Position numbers and translations under genes: made by a program. A stretch of DNA of 64,000 bases from Phaeosaccion multiseriatum (lineage: Eukaryota; Ochrophyta, other classes). The notes under the pieces were generated by a model. The model saw only the letters and a program-made list of their open reading frames with translations, did not search any database and was not told where the DNA came from. Each line of letters starts with the position of its first letter. Within the stretch, counting starts at the first letter, position 1. Positions 11,497 through 21,854 of the stretch are shown in pieces. Where the stretch lies: NCBI GenBank assembly GCA_965112735.1, contig OZ218951.1, forward strand, positions 124,001 through 188,000, written 5' to 3'.

Positions 11497-11849
11497 GGCA
11501 GCAAGAGGAGCGCCCCCTGTCGCAAGCGGCGAAGGAGAAAGCGAAGGCGAAGGCGCTGTCCCAAGCGGAGCTGCTCGAGCCCGTGACGAGACCCAAGAGC
11601 AGGCTTGCCTCCAGGCTGAGGGAGATAGGCATCACAGATGGCGATAGTGCAATAGAGCTCGGGGCAGCGGCCACAGCGACTGGGGCTGCAGCGGCAGAGA
11701 GCAAGGCAAAGTCGAAGGCCAAGAGACACGGCTTCGACCTCGACTTTTCTCTCGGGGACGAGGACGAAGGGGGGAAGAAGAAAGCCCCGAGGAGGTTCGG
11801 AGGCGCCTTTAAGAAGATCAGAGGCCTCTTTGGATCCTCCTCCTCGTAG
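4534..11849 (+). CDS. Giant acidic TPR membrane-anchored protein (TPR gene 2), frame broken at a G run
   Basis: Exon 1 is 4534-6175 (GT donor); exon 2 starts at 6335 and keeps the frame. Seen: a hydrophobic segment about residues 75-100 (RSLLLLILLCLMVSGGAAL), Gln-rich runs near 345-380, TPR-like helices around the splice (MRRRQPEEAVLAF; LMCVGLTEHSLGNAQAATEAF) and the TPR block shared with gene 1. The exon-2 frame stops at 6984, just after nine G at 6952-6960; an overlapping frame, homologous to the end of gene 1 (DVPAVR, AVSNL), continues to 11849. One more G, or two fewer, would join them into about 2.4 kb residues. The second part has nine copies of a GLDVNAEDDLKRQTQ repeat in a Glu-rich field, a pure Glu run near 10385-10515, a last TPR pair (FVRLGEAYLKQGKSKLALKQF) and a basic C-terminus. 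The role is unknown; a large charged scaffold is likely. Whether the break is a sequencing slip, a variant or a real disruption cannot be told here. Confidence 0.65.
8434..9640 (+). repeat. Nine-copy coding tandem repeat (GLDVNAEDDLKRQTQ with acidic spacers)
   Basis: In the frame of the acidic TPR protein the core G(L/V)DVNAEDDLKRQTQ recurs near 8437, 8560, 8703, 8780, 8960, 9108, 9288, 9432 and 9592, separated by 10-45 residues dominated by Glu and Lys. Two longer blocks (about 8830-9150 and 9150-9480) are nearly identical, so expansion was stepwise and recent. The antisense strand is open across the same region only because the repeat lacks stop codons. Confidence 0.85.
10384..10515 (+). 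repeat. GAG trinucleotide run encoding poly-glutamate
   Basis: About 40 near-perfect GAG/GAA codons in the large TPR gene. A shorter run lies at 9976-10020. Confidence 0.9.
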
Positions 11850-11856
11850 GGCAGGG

Positions 11857-11912
11857 TAGGGTTAGGCTCTCCTCCTTGTAGGGCAGGGTAGGATTAGGGT
11901 TAGGCTCTAGCG
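11857..11912 (+). repeat. Interstitial telomere-like tract (GGGTTAGG) within a duplicated segment
   Basis: GTAGGGTTAGGCTCTCC is followed by a second partly repeated copy, GTAGGATTAGGGTTAGGCTC. Both contain TTAGGG-type units. Similar tracts occur at 25044-25057, 41635-41665 and 55033-55049. Confidence 0.65.
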
Positions 11913-11928
11913 CAATGCCCCTGTACAT

Positions 11929-12018
11929 GACATGACTGCCATTGATTCAATGACTGCCATTGATTCAATGACTGCCATTGATTCAATGCCCCACTACATG
12001 ACTGCCATTGATTCGTAA
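11929..12018 (+). repeat. Tandem repeat of an 18-bp unit TGACTGCCATTGATTCAA
   Basis: Several tandem or near-tandem copies of TGACTGCCATTGATTCAA. The ATTGAT core is similar to the CCCATTGATC repeat in the mTERF intron. Confidence 0.85.
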
Positions 12019-12153
12019 ATGCATAAAGACGAATGCGATTGTTCATTTGTGTGTTCAAAGCTCCGCTCCTATTGCTCGATCGCCCCGTAAATGCTCCCGC
12101 TCGGAGTGTTGTCGTGAAGGTGCTAATCATAGAGAGTGGAGGCCCTTGCAGCC

Positions 12154-12231
12154 AAGTCCAACTCTATGCACCCTTTAAGTGCCATCCGTCAGCAAAGTCC
12201 AACTCTATGTACCCTTTAAGTGCCATCCGTC
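12154..12231 (+). repeat. Two 37-bp direct repeats
   Basis: Positions 12154-12190 and 12195-12231 differ by a single base (CTATGCACCC versus CTATGTACCC). They are separated by four bases. Confidence 0.85.
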
Positions 12232-13042
12232 GAGAGACTGCCCGACGATGTGGGAAAGAAGGAAGCTCATCACACGAACACACCTTGGCCACACGGCCCA
12301 GGGAAGGACTGCACAGCACTCAGTAGCAAGGCTCCAGGACACCGCTCAGGGGGGGGGGGGGGGGGGGCATGGGGAGAGCTCTCGACCTCCGCAGCGGTAC
12401 AGGGGAGCCTTCCGGCCGGCCCTGCTGAGTGACTCACGCTGGTCTGATTGCTGTGTGTGTCGCTCAGCTCCATGCGGAGAGCGAAGGGTCGCCTTTCGCC
12501 TCTCTCCTCAAGGGACACTTCCCACTGCTGCCTCACTGCTGCCGCACTGCTGCCCCGCTCTGCGCTCCTGGCCGCACCTCATCTGGGGTGGAGGAAAAGT
12601 CCCAATTCCTCAGCTGGGGCCCCCGGCGTATTCACACACACACGTACACGTACACCCACTTGTGCCGTACACCGACAGACAATGGCGCGATGGAGAGTAT
12701 GATCCGCACGTTAGAGCATCAGTGCATCAGAGCATCAGTGCGTCAGAGCATCAGAGCATCAGAGCCGCGGGCAGGCGCCACGTGCCTTGCAACAGCGCAT
12801 CCTCTGAGCAAGGGGGGTGCCGCTCGCTTCCCTCGGAGAATGTTGGAAGTCGCAGTCAGACAGGTCTGGTCGGGAATCTTCGCTGGCTTCTGCCATCCGT
12901 CTCACACAGCTCTGGGCCCACTGCAGCAGCAGCAGTACCCGCACAGTGGCGCTTCGGCGTGAAGTAAGGACCCTCGCTGACGAGCCGACCGAGGTACCAA
13001 GGGAATAGGACGAGATGCACCGAAACCCCACATGGTGGCCCC

Positions 13043-14353
13043 TCAGCTCGCCCTTGCTTCCGCCTCGATCGACGGTCCTCCTCCTCCCAAGGGTGGGTCC
13101 CGGTGCACTTGCTCTTCACTGCTGGAGCCCGAGTCCCCCACCCAGGCGGAGTCCCACTCCATACACCACCACTTCTCTCCCTGCGCCTGCCCAGCCTCTC
13201 CACCCAACTCCTTGGCCCTCACGCCCCTCAGCTGGAGGCTCCTCTTGTACCTCCCTCCTCCCAAGCACATGGTGTGGTACTCCCCATTCTCTCCTCCGAC
13301 GTCGCAGCCAAGCCGTGCAAGCTCCTCGGCGGTCTGCGTACCGTTGAGGCGCCGCCCCACCCAGTCCTGCGTGAACCAGGGGGCTGTCGTGGAAATTACA
13401 TCATCTCAAAATCAGTCTGGTTGGTTGGTTGGTTGGTTGGTTGGTCTCTCATAAAGCATTCCAAACGAAACAGACTCTTTCTTACCTTTGACGCAGGAGA
13501 AGATGATGTGGTAGTGGTGCGAGGCAAGGCTCTCCAGGAGGGTGACCCGATCGAGCTGCCACAAGGGAAGCCACACCGACATACCCTCCACGCCTTCGCA
13601 GCACTCCTGGAGAGGGAGAGAAAGGAGCGGACTGTCAGCCAAAGCGGGTGGGTGTCACTCAAATGTGTACTTGACTGCCCAGGCGGCCCTGCACAGGCGG
13701 CTACTACGAACGGCCAGTCTTACCTCAATGAAGTTCTTCTCAATACCCGAGCCGCAGAGGTCCATGTCTCCCGTCACGATGCACTGTATACCATGCTCTT
13801 CTCTCAGTGCCCTCAAAGCCGTCTGGTACGCAGCCTTGTAGTCACCCCCGTGCTTGTTAGCGTCCACTAGCAGCTCCACCAGGGGAAGTTCTAGAGCGGC
13901 CGCTTGCAAGCGGATTAGCTCAAGGGGATGCGCGCGGAAAGCCGCATTGGGGGGCTTAACGCATGGATTTGGAGGTGTTCCAAAGGGGGGTAGGGGAAGG
14001 AGAGGGCGGGGCGTCATTTCCCGGGGGCTTCCATCGTCTTGTTCTCCTACACCCCCTCCCACACAAGCTTACTTTGAAGACGACTAGCATTTGCAAGGCC
14101 AGCTTGCTCTCTTCTTGTGCAAACTCCATGGCCAAGGTGCAGTCCTGGGGGGAGGAGGGAGAGAGAGAGACAAGAGTAGCCATAAGATACAGGGGGAGGC
14201 GGGAGGGCGAGAGGGAGAAAGAACAGGAGAAAGGCTATCTCGTGCGATGCGGAGGCAGGCAACACGAACTCCCAGCTCTCTCACCTTTCCTCCCGTCCAC
14301 GATATTGCAGCAGATACGGGCTGAGCTGCGTCGATAGGGGACGAAAGCTTCAT
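13043..14353 (-). CDS. PP-loop ATPase of the diphthine-ammonia ligase (DPH6) type
   Basis: Five exons join in frame on the minus strand: 14353-14285, 14144-14073, 13954-13724, 13606-13486 and 13383-13043, giving 277 residues. Seen: the N-terminal PP-loop ISWTGGKDC(T)LA split by an intron inside GGK/D, a central VTGDMDLCG and VWLPLWQLDR, and the C-terminal CDVGGENGEYHTM. These are landmarks of the Alpha_ANH_like/ATP_bind_4 family, whose characterised eukaryotic member amidates diphthine on elongation factor 2 using ATP and ammonium. The start at 14353 is chosen because it gives a short N-terminus immediately before the PP-loop; an upstream in-frame ATG at 14464 would add a hydrophobic leader. 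Exon 5 is taken from 13383 since only that acceptor keeps the frame. The C-terminus after 13250 is low-complexity and less certain. It is divergently paired with the mTERF gene. Confidence 0.8.
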
Positions 14354-14543
14354 CGGAAGGACCGTAGATGGAGAAGAAGAGAGGGAAGAGGAGAGAGAGA
14401 GAAGAATAGAGAGAAGAGGCAGCGCCATGTGCACGGCCTCCTCATCCAGAGTCACATATGGCATCTCCTTTCGGAGGAGGAGAGAGGAAAAATGGGGACG
14501 CTCAAGAGGAGGAGGAGGAGGAGGAGGACATTATAGCTCCCTG
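14354..14543. promoter_or_regulatory. Compact divergent promoter between PP-loop gene and mTERF gene
   Basis: Only 190 bp separate the two chosen start codons, so the genes probably share a promoter region. It is rich in AGAG and GGA repeats. No recognisable core element is seen; the boundaries depend on the start choices. Confidence 0.35.
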
Positions 14544-16223
14544 ATGGCTTTCGTGTGGTTGGCCCTTACCGCAGCGTCTTTGCTGCTGCTAGAATCAACA
14601 CTGATGTTGCTTATCGTGCCCAAGGGAGAGGCGCTCTTGTCGGTGGGCACTCCTAGGCAACGCCCAAGCAGGGTCAGTCCCACGGGAAGCCGGTGCAGGA
14701 GGTTGGGTAGCACAGCCTCAGCGTACACGGCTCAAGTCTGTAGGACGGTGTCATCTCCTTGTTCGTTGCTGGGGTCAATGGCCTTGGGTTCGACGGTCGA
14801 GAGGAGGGCAAGGCAAGCAGGAGAGGAGCTGGGCGCTGGCGGTGAGCAGCAGCAGCAGCAGCAGCAGGAAGGGGAGGAGGAGGGATGGACGCTCTCTCCA
14901 GGGTACAGTCTTGCTGATGGCTTTGCCGAGGGAGACTGGGGATTCGTGATGGACGAGGAAGATTTGGCCACAATGAAGGAGGAGGAGGGGGACAAGGGGG
15001 AGAATAAGGGATTACGGCGCGAGTTTCGGCCCAAGGTACCTCTGCAGCCGCTGCGGGACGTAGAGGAGTGGAAAGGGGACGGAAAAGGCGAAGGCCCTGG
15101 CCAGCGGCGGCGGGGGAAGGGGAAGGAGAAGGGGGATCCGCCCAACGCCTTCTGGGAGGGCTCGCATGCGAAGGGCCGTCCCTCGCTCTGGGTAGAGGAG
15201 GAGCAGCTGAGCCGGGGCGCTTTCGACGGTTTGGGGGGCGAGGACGAACAGGAGCAGAAGGAGCAGCTGCGGGCCCCGATATCGAGGAGGGGGCGAGGGG
15301 TTGAGGTTGAGGCGTCGATATCGAGCACTGCGATGCCCCCGGGGGGAACCAGTGCGCTGAAGGCGCTGGAGCTGCAGTACACGACAGGGGCAGGCGCAGG
15401 AGCCTTGTTGGGAGGGTCAAAGCAGGACCAGCTACAGCCGGAGCCCGAGAGGTCTCCAGTGAGCGAGGGGGGGGGAGGGGAGAGAGGCGGAAAGGAGTCG
15501 GAGGAGTGGGAGGAGGAGGCGGGGGGGGGGGGGGGGGCGCTCGACGAGGAGGCCATTCTGCGCAGTTTGGAGTGGCCCACAGACGAGGACTGGATCATGG
15601 ACGACGACGAGTGGAACCTCGGGGACGATGAAGAGGAGGGGGAGGGGTGGGAGGGGTGGGAGGGAGGGGAGGAGGACGAGGTTCAGAGGCAGGCCATGGA
15701 GAACGCGAGGGAGATGACTCTGGCGGCAACTCTGGCGGTTAGTGCGGCCGATGGCAGTGGAAGGATGGCAGTGGAAGGGATGGCAGTGGAAGTGGGCGGT
15801 GCTGAAGCCGAGTACCGCGTGCAAGTCCCGCCCCGGGACGCACCCACTAACGCCATTGATCCCATTGATCTCATTGATCCCATTGATCCCATTGATCCCA
15901 TTGATCTCATTGATCCCATTGATCCCATTGATCCCATTGATCTCATTGATCCCATTGATCCCATTGATCCCATTGATCCCATTGATCCCATTGATCCCCC
16001 CCCCCCCCCCCTTTGCAGGGCGACAGCTTCGACTTCGTGTTGGCCTCCTCGGGCCTCTCCACCGTCGTCGCCTCGGCACAGAGCAGCCTCAGCAGCGAGG
16101 AGCAGCAGCAGGACGACCACACATGGCAGCAGCAGCAACAACAACAACAACAACAGCAACAACAGCAACAAGTGCGTGTATCTGCCCAAGCCCCTCCCGG
16201 CCCTTGTCTCTGTCAGTCAGTCA

Positions 16224-16271
<48 letters not shown>

Positions 16272-19200
16272 GTCTGTCTGTGTGTCTCTATCTGTCTGTC
16301 TGTCGGTTTCTCTGTCTGTCTGTCTGTCTGTCCGTCTGTATGTCTGTCTGTCTGTCTGTCTGTGTGTGTGTGTCTGTGGGGAGGAAGTCTGACGAGCGCC
16401 TCTCAAATGCAGCGAGGTGAGGAGGACGGGGACAGCTCTTACGACGACGACGGCTTGGAGCACCAACACGAGAGGGAGGAGGACGATGACACCATGGACC
16501 TCATGGACATCGAGTTCTTCCCCGACCTCTTCCCCTCCTTCTCAGAGGCGAGCAGGGCCAGCACCGAGACCGCTATCCCGCCGGGGCTGACAGCGGCCGA
16601 GGCCAGCCTGCTGTATGGGCGGGAGAGGGAAGAGGTCGGCCCAGTGCAGGGCACGAACAAGGGGGTGGGGCCGCGTGTGAACCTCAGGGCAAAGGTGAGA
16701 GGGAGGGGGGAGAGAGAGGAGACACTCTCCGCCATAGGATGGCAGCCAATGGCAGTCAGTCTCAGAGCGCCCCAAAGGGGGGAACAGAGGTGCCGGCCAT
16801 TGAATGACTGATTAGGCTTATGTGTCCCCTTCCCCTTTCCCGCCCTCAGCTGCGGCTGTCGGACCTGGCATACTTCTACTTGCAGTCGGTGGTTGGAGTG
16901 GATGAAAAGGGCATGCGCTACATCTTGGACAAGCGCGGCGAGCTGCTCGGACTCCGAGTCGACACTAACCTCAAGCCCAAGGTACGGAGGGGGAGGCACC
17001 CCCCGCACGGAGGGAGGAGGGGGAGGAGGTTGCCCTGCGAAGCTCAGTCTGCCCTGCCCTGCCCATACTCCTCTACCCTGCCCTGCCCTGCCCATACTCC
17101 TCTGTCCGTATGCCTCTACCCTGCCCTGCCCTTAGGTTGCCTTCTTCGAGAGCCTGGGCGTGGGGCGTGCCTCTCTGGCGGCAATGATCTCTCGGCACCC
17201 ATCCTTCATGACGTTGAGCCTCGAGAACAACATCAAGCCCACGCTCGCTGTGCTGCACTTCATCATCGGCCTCTCGCACCAGGTGGGGGGGATCAGATGG
17301 AGGGGAATGGGTGGGGGGTGAGGCTGTGGGTGGAGGCGTATGGGTGGGGGATGAGGCTGTGGCTGTGGATGGAGGCGTATGGGGAAGCCTCTCGCACCAG
17401 GTGGGGAAGTGGAGCGGCGAAGAGGCGTCTGCTGTGGCGCCGCACTGCCCTCACTCTCCGTCCGCTTCCGCCCCCCTCCACTCTCGCCTACCCTGTAAGC
17501 GGTCATCCCCCTCAGTTTCCCAGTTTTCAGTTTAAGTGACCTCAAAGGATTGAACACCACCCCCCTCCACTCTCGCCTGCCCCGTCAGCTGCCATCCCCT
17601 TACCTCTCTTACCTAGCCCATGCGCTGCCATCCCCCCCCCCATCAGGAGATCTGCGACGTGCTGTACCGCTTCCCCGCGGTGCTGACGTACAGCATCCAC
17701 GCCAACATCCTGCCCAAGGTCAGTGCAGAGGACCTGCACGCATGGGGGAGGGGGGGGCGTCAGACTCACGCGTTTGGCTTAAACCGTCTGCGGCCATCTG
17801 TGGCCATCTCATCCCTTCTCTGCGGTCTGTTGCCATCTGCTCTCGTCTGCAGGTGGAGTTCCTCCGGCACGAGGTTGGCTTGAAGCCCAAGGGAGTGCGC
17901 AGAGTCATTGCCTCACACCCCGCCCTCTTCTCGCGCAGCCTCGACGACCACTTCCGACCCGCGGTGAGTGAGTGAGTGAGTGAGTGAGTCACGAGGGACG
18001 TGTAAGTATGGTTTAAGCCTAGGTGCTATCCCTTCACCCATCCACTGCCTTCCCCACCCCTGCCGCCCATCCATTGCCATCCCCCCCAGCTGGCGGCCCT
18101 GCGCTCCGAGTACGGCTTGCGCTCCTCCACCATCCGTACCATGGCGCTTGCCCACCCCGAGCTGCTCAGCTACAGGTGAGGCACAGTTACAGGACCGTTA
18201 CAGGGCAGTTACAGAACAGGGTAGCACAGGCTCTTGAAGATACTCTTAGAGGCTGCTCTCGGCTCTTGTGGTGCTGCTATGCTTGCCCCCTCGGTGGGCC
18301 AGACCCATTTCGCGGTGCCCACGCTGCCCCTGCCCATATGCCTGCCCCTGCCCATGTGCCTGCCCTTCCTTCTCACCCAACAGCGTGGAGCGTACTTTGG
18401 GGCCCAAGGTGTGCTTGCTGCGCGACGAGCTCAACTTCACCAAGTAAGCAGTAAGCAGTAAGCAGTTAGAAGGGAGGCTATAGTAAGGAGGAAGGAGAAG
18501 TGCGCCACTCATCCAAGAAGATGCGGACAAGCAAAGCAGTCCCTCTTGGTCCTGATCCGGTGCCGGTGCGTGTGCATGCGTGCGTGCGTGCCGCCTTGTC
18601 TCCGCCAGGCCGCAACTGAACGCCGTCCTGCAGCGCTGCCCGGCCCTGCTCGGAGTGAGCCTGGAGAGGAAGATGCGGCCCCTGCTCGACTTCCTCCAGG
18701 AGGTGAGAGTGGAATGTCGCGGCCCTCGATGTTGTATGTCGAAGTGAGAGCGTGGGCCTCTAACTGTCCATGTGCCTGCCTGCCCATATGCCTGCCTGCC
18801 CGTATGCCTGGCTGCCCCAGTCGCTTGGCATGTCAGGGAGTCAACTGAAGAAGGTGGTACAGCGCTTTCCATCCCTCTTCCAGCACGACCTCGACAAGCT
18901 CACGGGCCGTACAGAGCTCCTCAAGCGCCGCCTCGACCTTGACACTGAGCAAGTACGGACGCTGCACGCCGGGGGGGTGGTGATACGACATCACTAACCC
19001 TAAGGGGGGGGGGGGGGGAGGGCGAGAAATGGGGTAGGCAGGGGAGGGCAAGAGGAGGAGGAGGGAGGGGAGGGGAGGGGAGGGCGAGAGGAGGTCTTGG
19101 TTGCGACCCTTTCTCTGGTCATCGACGAGAGACCCGAAGGAAGCCCAGCCCCTGCGCCGAAGCGTGCCCACTGCCCTGATCTGCCCTTTTGTCCCCAGCC

Positions 19201-20104
19201 TGTCTGACTTGCCCCCTTCCCCACCCCCTCCACCCCCTCCACCCCCTCCACAGCTGGCCAAGGTGGTGTGTGCATCTCCTTCCTCCCTGGGCCTGTGCCT
19301 GGAGGACAAGCTCGACGCTGTTGAGGCGCTTCTCGCACACGACCCCCTCAGTCTCGGCCCAGAGGAGGTCAGGAAGGTAGGGCAAAGGCATGGGAAGGCA
19401 TATGGGAAGGGCTGGCAAGGAGGTTTCAATCGGCTCTTTACCTCCCTCCTCCCCTTCTTCCCTCCTCAAGGTGGTGCTCGGAGCCCCCACGCTGCTGCAC
19501 TGCTCTGTGGAGAAAAACCTCCGCCCCAAGCTGCTCGCACTCATCGCCATGGCCGAGAGTGAGGGAGGCGGGGGGGGCGGCGGCCAGGCAGAGGTCGGGG
19601 CTCTGCTCTGCAGGGTACGTGGGGGGCTCTCCTTCTGCTGCTTCTACTTCCGCTACTGCTACTACTTGTCCTCTTTCTGCTGTATCACCAACTGCTGCTG
19701 CTCCGTGTGTGAGTCGCGCGTACCGCCCTTTTGCTCCGCTTCATCCAACATCATGCCATATACTGCCATCTGCTACCACTCCACCCCTCCAGGCCCCTGC
19801 CCTGTTGGTGTACAGCCTCAAGAGCAGGCTTGAGCCGCGCTGCGGGGACCTTCTCCGCTTGGGTCTGGGCCTGTCCCTCCTGCCCAGCACCGTGAGTCTC
19901 ACACAGGCCAAGTACGAGGTGTGGTTGGAGAAGAAGCAAGAGGAGGGAGAGGGGGGAGGGGGGGGAGGAGGAGCGCGGAAGAGGAGCAAGGACAGCGGCG
20001 GAGGCCGGAGCGGAGCAGATGCTGTAGCCACGTTGGCAGCAGTTGGCGATACAGCAGCAGAAGCAGCAGCAGTTGGTGATACAGCAGATGGGGGCGTGGG
20101 CTGA
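14544..20104 (+). CDS. mTERF-domain protein, probably organelle-targeted
   Basis: Fourteen exons join in frame: 14544-15818, 16019-16171, 16413-16694, 16850-16981, 17136-17282, 17647-17718, 17853-17963, 18090-18175, 18384-18443, 18609-18702, 18821-18952, 19254-19376, 19471-19614 and 19793-20104, about 1040 residues. Seen: a hydrophobic N-terminal leader ([16 protein letters not shown]), about 500 residues of low-complexity acidic and Gln-rich sequence, then from residue ~571 repeated ~35-residue helical units with the mTERF pattern (for example [65 protein letters not shown]). mTERF proteins bind nucleic acid in mitochondria or plastids and affect transcription termination, splicing or ribosome assembly. 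The leader, followed by an ASAYT motif near residue 77, could be a complex-plastid presequence, but that is weak. The C-terminal tail has two in-frame copies of the dispersed GTTGGTGATACAGC motif read as AAVGDTA. Confidence 0.85.
15851..16012 (+). repeat. CCCATTGATC tandem repeat and C run in mTERF intron 1
   Basis: About fifteen units of CCCATTGATC/CTCATTGATC followed by a run of C directly before the CTTTGCAG acceptor. The repeat is open in several frames, but splicing it out restores the mTERF frame. Confidence 0.85.
16214..16372 (+). repeat. TCTG tetranucleotide tract in mTERF intron 2
   Basis: Roughly 35 TCTG units with some substitutions fill the intron between the Gln-rich exon and the next acidic exon. 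Confidence 0.85.
19678..19702 (-). repeat. Dispersed motif copy (antisense) in mTERF intron 13
   Basis: Reads TGCTGTATCACCAACTGCTG on the plus strand, the reverse complement of CAGCAGTTGGTGATACAGCA. It lies inside an intron, with no coding role. Confidence 0.8.
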
Positions 20105-20243
20105 CTCGGAGCGGTGGAGCGGTTGTACCTCTGCCCCTTCACTGCGAGTGGAGAGCGCGGCTCTTGACTCCTGCCGGCTCTCTGCCTGACAGCAACAGCA
20201 GCAGTTGGTGATATTGCAACATGAACAGTTGGTGATACAGCAC
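20038..20243 (+). repeat. Cluster of four dispersed CAGTTGGTGATACAGC motifs
   Basis: Copies near 20038-20058 (GTTGGCGATACAGCAG), 20066-20087, 20198-20219 (GTTGGTGATATTGCAACA) and 20223-20243. The first two are within the mTERF coding end; the last two are beyond its stop codon. Thus one motif crosses from coding to non-coding sequence in tandem. Confidence 0.8.
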
Positions 20244-20881
20244 CACAAAAAGCAGTGCAGCGCAGCCCTCCCTCTGGCGACGAAGGCGCACAGCGACTGA
20301 GGAGCACGGCCCTGACTAAGGCCCCCGACTGGCGACTACCGGAGTGCCAGTACGAGGACATGGGGACTGTGAGCCATGAACGGAGCAGATCAGAGCGCAA
20401 GGCCCTTTGGAAGAGAGGACGCTCAAAGAGAGGACGATCGAGCTCTACAGGCAACATACAGGCAACACACCCTTCGATCGAGATGGACCTGAGGCGAGAT
20501 GGGGAGGAGGCCGAGCCTTGAACTCGTGAGGAGCAATCCACACTCGTGGGCACACTCGTGGGGGTTGGCGGCCGCTCCGGTGGGGCCGGAGGAGACGAGA
20601 GGAGAGGGGAGGAGAGGAGAGGAGAGGGGAGGAGAGGACTCTTGGCCACGCCACACCACGCGCACAAGGCAGCGCAGCGAGGACAGGGAGGAAGAGGAGA
20701 GAGATGGACATGGGCATTCGCATTCGCATTCGCATTCGCATTGGTCGATGAAAGTGAGCCACGAAGAGCTCGTTCTACCTCTGCTCTACTCTGCCTGCTT
20801 CGCCCGCTGCTTCGCTGGACAAGTCTCTGCTGCTGCCCTGCTCTACGGTATGGTGTAGGGACAGCCCTGCAGCCCTCTTAC

Positions 20882-21010
20882 GTCGAGTGCCACAAACCAT
20901 GAAAGTCCATGTCGAGTGCCACAAACCATGAAAGTCCATGTCGAGTGCCACAAACCATGAAAGTCCATGTCGAGTGCCACAAACCATGAAAGTCCATGTC
21001 GAGTGCCACA
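20882..21010 (+). repeat. 29-bp tandem repeat, four copies plus a partial
   Basis: Unit begins GTCGAGTGCCACAAACCATG and ends AAAGTCCAT. Four virtually identical copies in a row and a partial fifth. Confidence 0.9.
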
Positions 21011-21399
21011 GTCGCACATTCTCTCTACTCTCTATCGCTGCGCGCCACAATCAAGAGGCCCTGCCACAAGCAATCAGGGCCCTCTGACCAAAGCGCGCTC
21101 TATCGACGCCGTCACCGTCCTCCTCCAAGCTCCTCCTCGCCCGTATGCCTGCCGCTGCTGTTGCAGCTGCTCCTCTCCAGTAGGCAAGTCTTCAAGTCAG
21201 AGCTGTCGCTCCCCTCCTCCTCCTCCTCCTCCTCCTCCTCCTCCTCCTCCTCTTCCTTGCGGGGAGCGCCGCCGTCCCCCTCCTCCTCCTCCTCCTCCTC
21301 CTCCTCCTCCTCCCCCTCCTTCTCCTCCTCCTCCTCCTCCTCCTCCTCCTCCTCCTCCCCATCTCCGCTGCTGCGAGTGCTCCTCTCCACCTCCCCCTC

Positions 21400-21765
21400 A
21401 CCGCTGATGGACGAGCTTCTCTCCTCCTCCCCCTCTCCGTTGATGGACGAGCTTCTCTCCTCCTCCCCCTCTCCGCTGATGGACGAGCTTCTCTCCTCCT
21501 CCCCCTCTCCGCTGTTGGACGAGCTTCGCTCCTCCTCCCCCTCACCGCTGATGGACGAGCTTCTCTCCTCCTCCCCCTCTCCGCTGATGGACGAGCTTCT
21601 CTCCTCCTCCTCCTCCTCCTCCTCTCCACTGCCGCTGCGGGGCGGAGGTGTGTCCGAAGGGGTATCCGAAGGTGTGTCCGAAGGTGTGTCCGAAGGGGTG
21701 TCCGAAGGGGTGTCCGAAGGTGTGTCCGAAGGTGTGTCCGAAGGGGTGTCCGAAGGGGATAGGGT
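21400..21765 (-). repeat. 36-bp and 12-bp tandem repeats with open minus-strand frame
   Basis: Six or seven 36-bp units containing GATGGACGAGCTTCTCTCC (21400-21610), then nine 12-bp GTGTCCGAAGG(T/G) units (21650-21760). On the minus strand, in one frame, they read as (SDTP)n followed by RSSSISGEGEEE units. All three minus frames are open across the 12-bp array, so coding status is undecided. Confidence 0.7.
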
Positions 21766-21854
21766 AGTGGCAGTGTCCCCATTGGCGCTGCAAGACGAAC
21801 AACACAACGAACAAGGCACAACGCGACTCAGCAAGTGCCCCATGCATCAGCGCA

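Larger units (their letters stand above)
11850..13042. other. Intergenic region between convergent genes
   Basis: Lies between the stop of TPR gene 2 and the stop of the minus-strand PP-loop gene. It contains TTAGGG-like tracts, two families of short direct repeats (listed separately), a long G run at about 12350-12367 and a run of ATCAGAGC/ATCAGTGC repeats at 12717-12765. No exon with plausible splice sites is evident. Confidence 0.5.
20105..21854. other. Repeat-rich region between convergent genes; possible extra acidic exon
   Basis: Contains the motif cluster, GAGAGGGGA repeats (20590-20640), five GCATTC units (20718-20745), a 29-bp tandem repeat and, at 21180-21770, CTC/TCC runs with 36-bp and 12-bp repeats. 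On the minus strand the last part could encode SDTP repeats followed by RSSSISGEGEEE repeats, conceivably an alternative C-terminus of the large minus-strand gene; the splice needed cannot be fixed. Confidence 0.4.

Noticed and set aside
6975-11849. The acidic frame as an independent gene
   Set aside because: It begins at a GTG inside sequence homologous to the middle of the TPR paralogue, with no promoter-sized gap; a broken continuation of the upstream gene is simpler.
13103-13870. 255-codon plus-strand frame opposite the PP-loop gene
   Set aside because: The minus strand has the conserved PP-loop and GENGEYHT motifs with matching splice phases; the plus frame has no domain.
21400-21765. 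Regular repeats suggesting a CRISPR-like array
   Set aside because: Units are contiguous 36-bp and 12-bp tandem repeats without unique spacers, in intron-bearing nuclear DNA.
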